A stretch of 64,000 nt of DNA from Rhyacophila brunnea (lineage: Eukaryota; Arthropoda; Insecta; Trichoptera; Rhyacophilidae). Both the position numbers and the translations under genes were made by a program. The first letter of the stretch is position 1. Every line of letters starts with the position of its first letter. The stretch covers positions 1 through 64,000 of the forward strand of contig JAGYXB010000448.1 in assembly GCA_022495005.1 (NCBI GenBank). The letters run 5' to 3'. Of the stretch, positions 20,281-31,799 are shown one piece after another. Under the pieces are notes generated by a model. That model did no database searches and was not told the origin of the DNA. It saw nothing but the letters and a program-made list of their open reading frames with translations.

Positions 20281-22960
20281 GACATGACCCGGCTCACGGC
20301 TAGCTCAATAATGCTACCGGGCCGTCACTGAGGAGACTAGTGATGAATTAGGAGAGGTGGATCTCCTTTGTAGTATCACAACTTTTGAATTCCCAAATAA
20401 AACTCTCAGCTGGTGTGGTGCCGAATTTATTCAGGTTCTAGAGTTCACGGTTTCACAATAAAGTTAACTGTCATTGTTCCCGTAATTAAAACTCACTAAA
20501 GTATCAGTAAACCATTTATTTGTTCACTATAGGATCTCTGTGAAATCTTTCACAAATTTCCAAAAGTCACACCTAACTCGGAGAATGTATACGCAGATAT
20601 TCTTTGAATATTTTTATTTCATGAAATATTTTCCCGTAAGAAAAATATAAATTATTCTTTAGTCACATAGTATTGGGTTTATAAAAAAGAATAGAATTTA
20701 TTTTATTGTTGTTTATAAAGTTTATTTATGTTCACAGTATGTTTACAAATATTTATTTGTGTTTACAAACTTGTTTACAAAAGGTTTATTAATGTTTACA
20801 ATTTTATTTACTAAAATTTGTTTTTATGTTTACGAATTTATTTACTAAAATTTGTTTTTATAATTATGTTTACTTAATAAAGTTTCAAAATTTATTTTAT
20901 AATTCCGAAAAAGATTTGTAAAATTTATTATTACAAACTGAGTTTATTAATTTGTTTTTATAAAACAAATCCGATCGCGTAATTTATCCCGATTACGTCA
21001 CCTCGTATGATGAGTAATGAAAATTAAAAATTACTCCGCGTGTGCGTCACTACCGGCAGATACGAGATATTCGCGCTACGTTTTAGCGGCATACGTCACT
21101 ACCGACAGATACGTGGTGTTCGCGCTACGTTTAGCGGCAGACGTCACTACCGGCAGATACGAGATATTCGCGTTACTTTTTGCCCGCCGATGGGGACTTA
21201 TTGTAGGTAAATTTCACGAATGTTACTGAGAACCGTATCTCGTATCCGCGGAAGGACTGCTGCTTAGTAGGAGATCGCTGGTGAGAAGTGTAGAAACTAA
21301 TGATTTTACGGAAAAAGTGGCCGCCTTTTATACCCTTCGGATAGAGGTTTAACAGGAAATAGTCCGTAAGGGATAGCAGGTCTATATCTTTCTCTCACGG
21401 GATAAATTTACGTATATCTCCCGTTCCTGGCAACTTTCTAATAGAGATATCTTCTACTTTAGTCGGGTTAAATTTACTCTACCTTATTTTCACAAAATAA
21501 AGTCTTAATAGGGATGTTTTAGACACCCTCTAGAACAAGTTTCTCAAATGCGCAGTTACGGTGACGTCAGCAAAATAGTTGATTTTATATGATTTTTCGT
21601 GTTCAAACGAAGGGGAAAGTTTTTAGCTTTCCAACGAGGTATCGGAATAGGTACTCGTGTACTAGATAAGGGGATGGCAGTCTTTAAATTTAAAACGTCA
21701 AAACGAAAGGTTGACACCCACGTGCTGGTCCATTCCACCACTCTTGGCCTTTTTAGGCCAATAGAATTTTACTAAGTTTTAATAAAACTGTTTGGTCCCG
21801 CAGAAACTTTCTCATTCGATATTTACCTTTCGGGCGAACATTATTACGTAAAAATACTATAATATTATACTTAACATTTCCACTTAAGTATATAAATGCT
21901 TAATCCTAACAAGATGTTATTTACAAGCGACTACAAATTTATTTAATCTTTAATAGTGGCTTTTCCATAGTAATCTAAACGTAACCTTGAATCTATTTTT
22001 ATCTTGCAACTCAACACAGCTGGGCCGTAAATTCGAGTCGAGCAGAATTCAGTTAAAGTTCAAGGTTAGGTGATAATTCGTATTTTTAGTTGCGATTTTT
22101 GATTCTTTTATTACTTAGGAGGCAATTAAGATTTATTACTGTTTATGGGTAGAAACCCATCTATACCAGAATCTTAAGTTTTTCCAATTATTACTTTTAC
22201 AATATTCCTTATAGTTAGCGAGTTATAGCATTAACAAAATCTATAATTATAATTACGCGTCTATAGATATAGATACGCGTTTACAATATTTTTATAACGG
22301 TAGTTAGCCTCTATCTTGTATCGATAAAATTAGTATTAAAATTCTTTATTCATAATTATACAGTATATAAATTTATAAATATTCGATTTTCTTTTTCAAT
22401 TTTCATACATTTCCATTATTGCTATAAAAGTTATTGAAGCATGTACTTGCTAAATTTTACGTAAACAATCTCTCCCATAACTTATTTTCTAAGTTTAATG
22501 GAGATTTCCCGGAAATTTATATTCAAAATAGATCGAATTGAAATTTCACGACGTGACATTTCGAGGTCTGTGGTCACAGCGTTCCAATTACACTTGAGCA
22601 GTCTCGATTCTCTGAGGCGAAATTTTTACGTAAAATTTTTATTACATTTACAAAGAAAAGGTTAACAACATACATTTTACTTCCTATTACTAAACGATTA
22701 CGCTACTGGTTACCTGTTCATGGTCTTTTTCGACCATTTCTTCCCTGCTTCTTCCATAGTTTAGAACCATGGGACTTATATATCCTGTTTATACCTTGTC
22801 GTGAGGTTGTCGCACGGCTATTGAGAAGTAGAATTGACTACAAGGCTAGATTTGTATAGTTATGTCGTTAAACCATACTCTGCCACAAACACTAACTGAA
22901 GGTCGGCGTTTCTGCTCGTGTCAATAGACTAGAAAACCTCTTGTTATGAAATTCTCGAAA
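20281..22960 (-). mobile_element. Possible LTR-retrotransposon non-coding remnant
   Basis: This is a tentative call. On the minus strand, a TATA-like TATATAAG (22775-22782) is followed about 140 bases later by AATAAA (about 22640) and then a GC-richer segment, as in the U3-R-U5 of an LTR. GC-richer terminal-looking sequence lies near 20283-20330 (GACCCGGCTCACGGCTAGC), where a partial inverse CCGGGCC follows. No gag or pol frame and no second LTR are visible. A ~40-bp relative of the 22925-22890 sequence (TCTATTGACACGA-CA-AAA) occurs in plus orientation at 27283. Confidence 0.25.
21045..21188 (+). repeat. CpG-rich minisatellite, three 48-49 bp units
   Basis: Three units start CGTCACTACCG at 21045, 21094 and 21142. 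Each continues CAGATACG-G-TATTCGCG and CTACGTTTAGCGGCA. The third decays after TTCGCG. High CpG in an otherwise AT-rich, CpG-poor setting is notable. The 70-codon open frame across it is a by-product. Confidence 0.8.
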
Positions 22961-23216
22961 GGTGGGTATATTATAGACTTACTACGTGCGTATAGATACA
23001 CATAGCGTAGTGATTTAATTTTAATAATGTGTAATTATTTCAGCATAATAAACATAACATTAAATAATTGTAGTGGAAACTATAAGATTGGATTATTTTT
23101 GTTTTTAATTATTCTAATATAAATATGTAACGTGTTTTGAAATCCGATTTTTAGGAATACTTTATTACATGATACAATAAGATCAGTGTTTTCAAACTAT
23201 ATTATAGGTGAGATAC

Positions 23217-23480
23217 CCGGCTTCGCACAGGGTCGCTTAGTGGATACATTTATCTTAGATATTTAAAAAATAATAATGAAATTATCTTTTTAATATTAAA
23301 ATATCTGTGTAATACAATATGACAATATGAAAGTAATTCTAATAGGAGTAAAGGTCAAACAAAAGAACAGTAAATTAAAATAGAATCCAAAATATGCAAA
23401 CGTTATTAATAGTATTAATATGTAGTAAAAAATTCAAAATTGGATGGAACAAACAAACAACAAACTTTGTATTTTATATA
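23217..23480 (+). repeat. Leader of the tandem-array element, copy 1
   Basis: It begins near ACCCGGCTTCGCACAGGGTC and continues through AATATCTGTGTAATACAATA and AGGAGTAAAGGTCAAAC to TTTGTATTTTATATAATACT. It is repeated almost unchanged at 25536-25804. It precedes the ~120-bp tandem array and appears to be the 5' part of the same repetitive element. Confidence 0.8.
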
Positions 23481-23504
23481 ATACTAACCATCCCAGGTGT
23501 GCGA

Positions 23505-25510
23505 ACAACAACTGAGAAAAATTTCATCGCAATCTGATGAATGTTATAAGAACGCATACGAATAGAAGAAGAAGAAGAAGATAATTTTACTAATTTAGAA
23601 ACCTTTGCGGGTGTTGGCACAATTACTGATGAAAGTTTTATTGAAATCGGACGAATGGAATAGGAACGCATACGAATAGAAGAAGAGGAAAAATATTGTT
23701 GTACTAATTCAGAAATCTTTGTACGTGTGGGCACAACAATTGTTGAAAGTTTCATTGCAATCGGACGAATGGTATAGGAATCATACGAATAAAAGAATAT
23801 AGAATAAAGACGATGGAGAAGAAGAAGATGGTTGCACTAATTCAGAAACCTTTGCGTGTGTTAGCACAACAACTGACGATGGTTTCATCGCAATCCGATG
23901 AATGGTATAGGAACCATATGAATAAAAGAAGATGTAATGAAGAAGAAGAGATAGTTTTTCTAATTCAGAAACCTTTGCGGGTGTGCACATAACAACTCAC
24001 CAAAATTTCATCGCAATCGGATGAATGGTATAGGAAGTATATAAATAAATGAAGATGAAATGAAGAAGAAAAATAAAATGGTTGTTCTAATTAAGAAACC
24101 TTTTCGGGTGTTATCACAACAACTAACGAAGGTTTAATGCAATCGGATGAATGGTATAGGAACCATATGAATAAAAGAAGATATAATGAAGAAGAAGAAG
24201 ATGATTTTTCTAGTTCAGAAGTCTTTGCGGGCATGCGCACAACAACTGATCAAAATTTCATCGCAATCGGATGAATGGTATAAGAACGCATACGAATAAA
24301 AGAAGAAGAGAATGGTTGTACTAATTTAGAAACCTTTGCAGGTGTGGGCACAACAACTGACGAAAGTTTCATTGCAATCCGATGAATGGTATAGGAACCA
24401 TGCGAATAAAAGAAGATATAACGAAGAAGATGGTTTTTCCAATTCAGTTATCTTCGCGGGCATGCGCACAACAACTGATCAACATTTCATCGCAATCGGA
24501 TGAATGGTATAAGAACGCATACGAATAGAAGAAGATAGAATAGAAGAAAAGGTTGAAGAAAATTGTTGTACTAATTCACAAACCTTCGCAGGTTTGGGCA
24601 CAACAACTGACGAAAGTTTCATCGCAATCGGACGAATGTTATAGGAATCATACGAATAAAAGAATATAGAATGAAGACGACGAAGAAGAAGAAGATGGTT
24701 GTACTAATTCAGAAACCTGTGCGGGTATTGCCACAACAACTGGCGAAGGTTTCATCGCCATCCGATGAATGGTATAGGAACCATATGAATAAAAGAAGAT
24801 ATAATGAAGAAGAAGAAGATAGTTTTTCTAATTCAGAAACCTTTGCGGGTGTGCACACATCTTCTTCTTATTCGATGGCGCTACAGCTCAAGTCGAGCCC
24901 TGGCCTCCTCCACCGCTGTCCTCCAGCCGGAACGGTCCTTCGCACGTCTTTTTCAGTTCCTGATTTTTAGTATCTGGTTGGCATCTTTTGTAACATTATC
25001 ACCCCATCGTGTGCGTGGCTTTCCCACTAGCCTTTTCCCTTCTGGGTTTCCTTCGAGGATCTTCTTCGGTATCCGTGACTCAGGCATGCGCTGGACATGG
25101 CCTGCCCAGTTTAGCCTCTGGAGTTTTACGAAGTTGGAGAGTTTTGAATCTTTGTATAAGCGGTATAGTTCCGTGTTGTACCTAATTCTCCACTCCCCAT
25201 CATCATTCATGGGTCCGTACATCCGCCTAAGGATCTTTCTCTCAAAGCAATCCACCATTTTAGCTGCTTTCACATTTAGCGTCCATGACTCGCACCCGTA
25301 GTGCACACATCAATTCACCAAAATTTCATCGCAATCGGATGAATGGTATAGGAACGCATAGGTCAGACAGACAGACAGACTTTCATTTTTATGTATAAGA
25401 TATAGTCTATAATCTGCGCGCAAGTGCAAGCAATAAGTTGACAAAGTTTTATCGCAATCGGATGAACGGTATGGCAGCGCATAAAATACGAACAAACAAA
25501 CTAGCAAATA
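23505..25510 (+). repeat. Tandem array of 13 units of ~105-135 bp
   Basis: Each unit contains TTTCATCGCAATCGGATGAA, then TGGTATAGGAAC, a CATA(C/T)GAATAAAAGAAG stretch with GAA/GAT-rich filler of variable length, AATTCAGAAACCTTTGCGGG, and GCACAACAACTGACGAAAG. Units begin near 23521, 23638, 23750, 23882, 24005, 24133, 24256, 24368, 24486, 24617, 24750, 25324 and 25449. Alternating resemblance (3 to 10, 4 to 11, 6 to 8, 7 to 9) points to multi-unit duplications. The last full unit ends in a GACAGACAGACAGAC tail. The open frames on the minus strand across it come from the repeat. The unit resembles the 3' ends of common arthropod retroelements, but I cannot name the family. Confidence 0.85.
24851..25310 (-). 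mobile_element. 5'-truncated LINE insertion with 10-bp target duplication
   Basis: A 440-bp insert (24861-25300) is flanked by GTGCACACAT at 24851-24860 and 25301-25310. On the minus strand it encodes the C-terminal end of a LINE polyprotein without a break over ~100 codons: HYGCESWTL, ERKILRRMYGP, LNWAGHVQRMPE, GKRLVGKPRTRW. It continues past a stop to KDRSGWR-type sequence. The 3' end has GAAGAAGA repeats. The array unit starting at 23882 shows the uninterrupted site (GTGCACATAACAACTCACC). Target-primed insertion with 5' truncation fits all of this. Confidence 0.9.
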
Positions 25511-25535
25511 TTGATTTTTATATTATAGATTACTA

Positions 25536-25860
25536 GCTGAAGTACCCGGCTTCGCACAGGGTCGCTTCGTGGTTATATTTATCTTAGATATTTAAAAAAT
25601 AATAAGAGGTAATTATTTTTTTAATATTAAAATATCTGTGTAATACAATATATCAATATGAAAATAATTCTAATAGGAGTAAAGGTCAAACAAAAGAACA
25701 CTAAATTAAAATCGAATCCAAAATACGCAAACGTTATTAATGTTATTAATATGCACTAACAAACAAACATTGGATTAAACGAACTTTGTATTTTATATAA
25801 TACTAATTTAGAAACCTTTGCAGGTGTGCGCACAACAACTTACAAAAATTTTTAACGTTA
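25536..25860 (+). repeat. Leader of the tandem-array element, copy 2
   Basis: This copy starts ACTAGCTGAAGTACCCGGC and follows copy 1 closely up to TTTTATATAATACTAATTTA. It enters the first half of one array unit (GAAACCTTTGCAGGTGTGCG, CAACAACTTACAAAAAT) and then ends in unrelated DNA. It is either a truncated second element or a partial duplication. Confidence 0.8.
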
Positions 25861-28256
25861 CACACGTACAAACTTACCTGTAGAATGGCCAAAAAAGGAA
25901 CTACGAACTACCATAGGACGCCATTTTGAAAATTGGTCAAAATTTAAAAAAATGTCTGATTTTGTCCAATTACGAGTCTTGATTGGGTAGTTTTCAACAA
26001 TGGCTCCCCCATCCCATTTTTCAGATAAGTTTGTAGGTCTGTAACATGCATTTTATCTACTCAAGGTCTTATAACTAATTTAATCACGGTGATTAAATTA
26101 GTCACAATGTCACAATGTCGCAATGTAACAATGTCACAGTGTGTGGCATTGCGGATTAGTAGCTCTGGAGTATTCTAAATCTAAATATATTAACGTAATA
26201 CGTAATATTTATAATAAACCTATTCAATAAGTGAAAATCTGAAGTAATATTATACTGCAAACCGGTCCGACGAAATCGACGAAACCGGTCCTAATTTATT
26301 GATTAAAAGTGGTACAAGTACTACAAAAAATTGCGTTTTTATTAAATTAAACAACTATACAATGCAGTTCCACCATGAATTAACAGTTAACAAAATAAAA
26401 GATATGTAGGTACTTTTGCGATATCGGTATTGTCACTTGGTAATACTAATATGTATCAATATGATACATTTAGAACATAAAACGGGTCAGCGGACAAAAT
26501 CTTTCAATATTTGTATTTATATTAGTGGTAGGTACGCAAAAGCTATTCGATATTTAATTATGAAAAAACATATTCTACACGCATTTTATAAAAATGGTTT
26601 ACCATTACTTACCTGCAATAAAACAAACAATCAATTTTGTAATGCGATCTTTTTAATTGCGATTTGCGAATTTGAATTCGTTTGAAGTGGCCACACTTCG
26701 CATTATAATATTGGCAAGACGATTATTTTAATTACAATAATTACCAACGCACCTGAGCTGCCAGAAAAAACAACTGACTAATTGTAGAAATCCATACTAA
26801 GAATCATTTGGGCAAAAGTCTCCTTAGGATATTGGATTCGTCCACCATTTTAATGTGTTTTTTTTTGGGTTGACGGTTAAAGACCTGAAAGATCCGGTCT
26901 TTAGTGATAATGATAAGTGGTATGTAGGTAGGACATTATAAAACACAGTGCCGAAAAATGTCTATAAAAAAACAAATTAAAAACCAACTAGCGAAAAATA
27001 TCGGTAATGTATTCATCTACGATGCCAGCTAAGAAATAAATCACTCAATGCTAGTGCCAGTGAAATAATGACAATTTCGTGATTACTATAAACGATGACT
27101 AAACAGTATTTAAAAACATACTTTACCTTTTGAAGCAATCAATTAGCTTTTAAAATGCCCTAAAATGCCAATTTTCTATCGGTCCACTGAGTGGACTGCA
27201 TGGGAACGCGCGTAATTTTTTTGCCATGGTAAGGGAAAGGATAAACACTATATACAATAAATAAAATTTGAATACTGAGTTATTAGTCTATTGACACGAC
27301 CACAAAATGCGCGCCTTCAGCTAGCATTTCTTGCGACGATTTTATGACGTCACAACTATTTTGGTCCGATCGTGAATATCGGTTCCACATCGACGTAGCG
27401 GCCTACATCGAGACAAAGCTAAAAGAAACATGTCATAATTCCCATAGTTCAGTCTGAGTGACTTACAGCCACTCGAAGTGAACTATGGATAATTTTTTTC
27501 AGGCAGACCAATAATAGTCTTATAAGAAAAATGTAAGTAATTAAAATGTCCTGAATTTAAGGTTAAAAGTAAACAATATTATGTAAACAACTTATGCGAT
27601 ATCATTAGCTAAATGCTGTAAACTAAAAGCTAATTTATAATTAATCTTCTTTGCATTATGTAAAATCACTTTTTGCATACGTAAAAATTTGAATTTCGGC
27701 GCGCAATATTGAGATAGAAAGAGAGGCCTCTTTAATAAATAGGCACATACGACTGAGCGAGACGCTCATCGGGATGGAATTAATTCACGAAAATATCTCA
27801 AATAATAATTGAAATATGATATCTGATAATGTTGTAATAAAAATCTAATGATCATATATTGTAAGTATCGGCTGTAGGCACCTAATGTAATGATTGTTAC
27901 GAATAATTGTCGATAAATAAAAGTATTGTATTATTTTTAGACACCTTACCACTCTAATTGATTCTGCGAAACGGAGTATTATGAAAACACGTTTCATAAT
28001 TAATTTATCGTTTTGAATAGATATCGAGGCAATTAGATGTCCCCCGCTTCATTTGCCGTTATATTAATTGAACTTCTCTTTGTCACTCTATCATACTGAC
28101 GATCACGTGTGCGAGCGAAACGAACTATCGAGGTTTGATTTTTAAAAGCTATTGGCAACAATCGGTTACTTCAAAATATAATTTTAATTCCATTCGATTG
28201 CGTTAGCTAAGAACACGTACTCCCCATTACATCTTATTGAGAAAATAATTCCTCAT
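25861..28256. other. Non-coding DNA
   Basis: I see no gene. A short TCACAATG-type tandem (about 26100-26145) and a partial MITE (26260-26402) are present. An 89-codon open frame at 26416-26685 has no motif. GC-richer sequence near 27290-27490 shares ~40 bp with 22890-22925 in inverse. Confidence 0.4.
26260..26402. mobile_element. MITE family Z, partial copy (core and right arm)
   Basis: It contains the conserved core CGACGAAACCGGTCCTAATT and the right arm down to ACAGTTAACAAAATAAAAG. The left arm is missing. The same core and arm recur at 52050-52272 and 59821-60022. Confidence 0.75.
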
Positions 28257-28545
28257 TTGGATTACAATTTTAATTCCTGCGAAATGATTTCGGACAGCGA
28301 AAGTAATAGCGAAATAATGGCAGCTTTTAGAGGAACTCGAAGAATTAGCAGCTCTACCGATTCTGATAGTGAATTTTTGTGGATAATAATCAACTCATGG
28401 GTGGTAGTGACAACTTTTTATATGACTCTGATAGTAAACCTGAAATCGAAGAAGCATTTTCTGAAGTGTTTTTGGATGAAGATTTTGCCTATAATACTTA
28501 TATACCACTTTACCAATTTAGTAAATTAGAAATTAGTAAGTAAGT
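28257..28545 (+). pseudogene. Possible piggyBac-like transposase N-terminus, frameshifted
   Basis: An open frame from 28257 gives an acidic serine-rich start with SDSESNSEIM and SSTDSDSE. At about 28375 the acidic reading continues in another frame (DNNQLMGGSDNF, YDSDSKPEIEEAFSEVF), implying a small indel. Acidic SDSE-rich N-termini are usual for piggyBac-like transposases, but no catalytic region follows. The sequence GCATTCTAAGGG next to TTAA at 29624-29639 looks like a piggyBac 3' end. If both belong together, this is an internally deleted copy, later hit by another element. Confidence 0.35.
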
Positions 28546-28783
28546 TAGTATTAATTAAGTAAGTATTATCTTTAGTATTTTTAGGGAAACACTGCTCTAA
28601 AATACATTTCCCACTGTTTCAAATATATGAAATTAAATAAAAAATTGTCATTCCACCCAGAATTTGAATGTAAACAAATAAAACACAAAATTCGTTTATA
28701 TTGTAAACTGAAATATGTATTTGGAATTATTGCTTTTATTATAAAAATGCTGATGCGATGAAAAAAAATACAATAGTTATATG

Positions 28784-29580
28784 TGTTACGCCAAATGTGC
28801 GAAATCGACTATTACATGAAATGGGCTAAATTTTGGCTAATTCATGTAATAGTCAAGCCTGTTGCCTTATTCATGAATAAGGTAAATTTTCTGCCGAGTA
28901 CATGAAGTCGCCAGGGCATGGAATTCTTAAACTGTCAACATGACAGCAGAAAAAGTAAATTTAATACGGATGATTTTATTAGTTATAATTGGACATAATA
29001 TAATATTATTAGGTTAGGTTAGGTTAGGTTTTGAAATTCTGAATTATTCAGCTGAATGTCCATTTTGAGGTTAGCTAACAAGTGTCAACAATACAATCGA
29101 CCATTGCATGTACGATACCCAAGCACGAATCAAATCGCGAAAATACCTTTAAATAAAATTCATCCGTTATCATATTATAGTTCTAGTTTTTTTGCGCATA
29201 GTAAATGGACATGAACGTCATTTTAGTTATTAATTGGTATATTTTTATATTATAATCAATGACATTTGACACAAATTTGGTTAGTTGCAAAAAATACCAC
29301 CGGAGCGCGACCACCTATTTCGACCATAGACAATATACGTATATTTTGACCAATCCACGAGCATTTCACACATTTAGTTTAGTTGCAAAAAATACCACCG
29401 TAGCGCTAGTATCTAATTTGTCCAAGACATGAAGTAGGCAGAAAAATTACTGCCGATTTCACGAACTCTCCAGATATTTTGTCTAATTCATGAATAAGAC
29501 AACGGGCTTGCATTTTTCATGATTTAGACAAAATTTTGCCCATTTCATGTATTATTCAATTTCGCACATTCGGCGTAACA
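28784..29580. mobile_element. Non-autonomous DNA transposon, ~100-bp inverted repeats (797 bp)
   Basis: The ends are TGTTACGCCAAATGTGCGAA at the left and the inverse TTCGCACATTCGGCGTAACA at the right. Similarity continues inward for about 100 bp (CATGTAATAGTC, GCCTTATTCATGAATAAGG and inverses). A 4-bp TATG flanks both sides and may be the target duplication. No coding region is present. The interior holds four TTAGG repeats and two copies of TTAGTTGCAAAAAATACCAC. Confidence 0.85.
29009..29030 (+). repeat. Interstitial (TTAGG)4
   Basis: Four perfect TTAGG units plus TT lie inside the transposon at 28784-29580. TTAGG is the ancestral arthropod telomere repeat. At this length it may be chance, a repair scar or part of the element. 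Confidence 0.9.
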
Positions 29581-29649
29581 TATGCATTTCTGGCCATTAT
29601 AAAAAACAACGATATATCGTTGCGTAGCATTCTAAGGGTTAAAATCTAT

Positions 29650-30830
29650 AAAATGAAACATAACGGGGTACACCCTCACAAATGCGATTTGTGTTCATAA
29701 AGATGCTCGCGAATTAATGTTCTAAAAGACATACAATGACATATTCTGATGAAAAATCTAACAAATGCAATTTATGTTCATATAGATTCTCGCGAAGTGG
29801 TAGTATTAAAATACCTACATATTATGACACATTTTGTTTTCGACCATGTCCATTATTTATAAGATCATATTATGGGCCCCCACAGAGTGAAGGTTTGTTT
29901 TAACAGATTTAGTTTATCCGAGAAATGGATGTCAGCCACTTGCTCAACCTATTAGGTCCATACTCTGACTTCAACAAAAATTGAAAAACAATAATATGCG
30001 TACTTGCCAGACCCAGGTTTAGAACCTGGGACCCTTGACGCAATAGGCCAACGCTTAAGCCGCGCGGCCATTTTTAGTGACTGGTGAAAAACCTTATAAA
30101 TGCAATGTATGCTCATATAGATGCTCGCAACTTAGTCATCTTAAAAGCCATAAAATGACAAATTCTGGTAAAAAACCTAATAAATGGAATGTATATTCAT
30201 ACAAATGCGTGCGAATTAGTTCTATTAAAAGACATGAAATGAATATAATATACGTATATAGAACTACTCGTGAAAAATCTTATAAATGCAATATATGTTC
30301 ATTTGGATGCTCGCGATGGAGTAATCTTCAAACACATGTAAAGATACAAAATGGTGAATAACCTTTTAAATAAATTGACTACTTATACGGAGGCTCGGCA
30401 CAACATTATCTTAAAGCTCATAAAACGAAACAGGAGAAAAACCATTTGCGTGTAATGAATTTCATTTCAAATTTAAACAAATATGTCATTTAAAAACGTA
30501 ATGAATTTAAATAAAAATGTAAACAGATATGTAGGCAGGTACGTTGTTTAAGAACTCATATACTCACACATTTAGAAGAAAACTATTTGCGTGAAACAAT
30601 TTTTGTCAAAGCCGTTAGAGGCAATAACTTTTTAAAGTGCATACAAAACTTTATTTGATATTGATTCTGAAGAGCATGATTTGAAGTTTTTGACTAAAAC
30701 TTCTCTCCTTATAATATAATACCTATCAGAACTACAAGCATACGTTGCACCATCTGGAGAAACAGAAAAAAGAAGAAATTCATAATATTCAAATATTATT
30801 AGGAAGGGTTAAGTGCCTGCAAAGTACCTC
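29650..30830 (+). pseudogene. Decayed C2H2 zinc-finger gene segment, copy 1
   Basis: Finger remnants are readable from about 29665 (HKCDLCS then RCSRINVLK). A clearer stretch at 30077-30361 has GEKPYKCNVCSYRCSQLSHL, a damaged KWNVYSYKCVRISSIK unit (first Cys lost) and YKCNICSFGCSRWSNLQ. Stops, lost ligands and shifts show it is dead. The fingers are of ZnfD type. A tRNA-like insert (about 29995-30072) separates the two parts. A diverged second copy, including the insert, lies at 37440-38470. Confidence 0.8.
29995..30072 (-). mobile_element. tRNA-like SINE fragment in zinc-finger pseudogene
   Basis: On the minus strand this reads TGGCCGCGCGGCTTAAGCGT (A-box-like) ... AGGTTCTAAACCTGGG (B-box-like), then TCTGGCAAGTACGCAT. 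It lacks an intact acceptor stem, so it is not a tRNA gene. The related insert sits at the same place in the second pseudogene copy (37616-37695), so it predates that duplication. Confidence 0.6.
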
Positions 30831-30931
30831 CTATATATAAAAAAATATAAATGAAATTCCAAGATTATCTTTTGAAGAAAATATCGTTGTATAAAAATAT
30901 ATTGCATTTTTCAAAAATATGCATACCTTAT

Positions 30932-31768
30932 TGAAGATTGACATTTCAAACCGGCCTTAGTCCAAAATTACAATTTTTCATGTTTTGATGGAATCCGATA
31001 GAGTGTGCTGAGATCTATATTCTCACTAAAACTTATATTTTACAAAAAGTCTCTTAAATTTGATGTCGAAATGTGCCTTTTTTTCTCAAAACAGCACTAA
31101 GGAAACTGTTGATTCTTTCCAAACGGGCCTAAGGATATATGCGCATGCGCAGTTGAACTCTTTTTGCTACATTTACGCTCCAAGCGGCCATAATATAATA
31201 TTGTAACACGTCAGATTAGAAATGTCAGACGAAATATTAGAGAATTTTTGTTTTATAAGTCCATGTGCACATCAGTAAACTATTTTTTTATTGAAAATGA
31301 TCCTTCATTGTAGTATTATTATATAATATTTATTATTATGTTGTAAAAGTTACAATGTTTACCTTTTTATCAAAAAATGCAATAAAGTGAAAGAAATTTT
31401 ATATAATTTTTATTACTAATTAATCATCCCAACATACCTGTCCATGACCACATTCTATTACACAATCATAATTGTATACACAAAAGACACTCAACTTTAC
31501 TTTATTGTGTCCCAAACTGTATTTAGTACAGACTTCGGGCCATTTTCAAAAAAAAGGCAGTTTTTGAATGAATTTTTTTGAAGTTTTACTATACTTTTTA
31601 ATGTTATTTATATAATATGTTTTCGAGTCTTTGAATTTTCTATGAAATTGCCAAACATTATAGTATCGAAAAATTAAGAGGTAAATTAATTGCAAATCAC
31701 AAAATATGATTATCTCAAAATCAGATTTTTAGACTTAGGCCGGTTTGGAATGTCACTCTTCAATTCGA
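30932..31768. mobile_element. DNA transposon remnant with CCGGCC inverted repeats
   Basis: The left end GAAGATTGACATTTCAAACC followed by GGCCTTAGTC is mirrored at the right by GACTTAGGCCGGTTTGGAATG followed by TCACTCTTC. The arms are about 32 bp. Related GGGCCTAAGG and CGGGCCATT pieces occur inside. No coding region is seen. It interrupts DNA that is continuous in the second pseudogene copy near 38545. Confidence 0.65.
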
Positions 31769-31799
31769 CGGCCCCAGGAAAAACCATGATAAGTCTAAA

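Noticed and set aside
23474..23990. Serine-rich minus-strand open frames with internal repeats
   Set aside because: They are translations of the tandem array; GAA-rich filler gives the serine runs.
25366..25380. GACA microsatellite as a separate feature
   Set aside because: It is the short 3' tail of the tandem-array element, not an independent locus.
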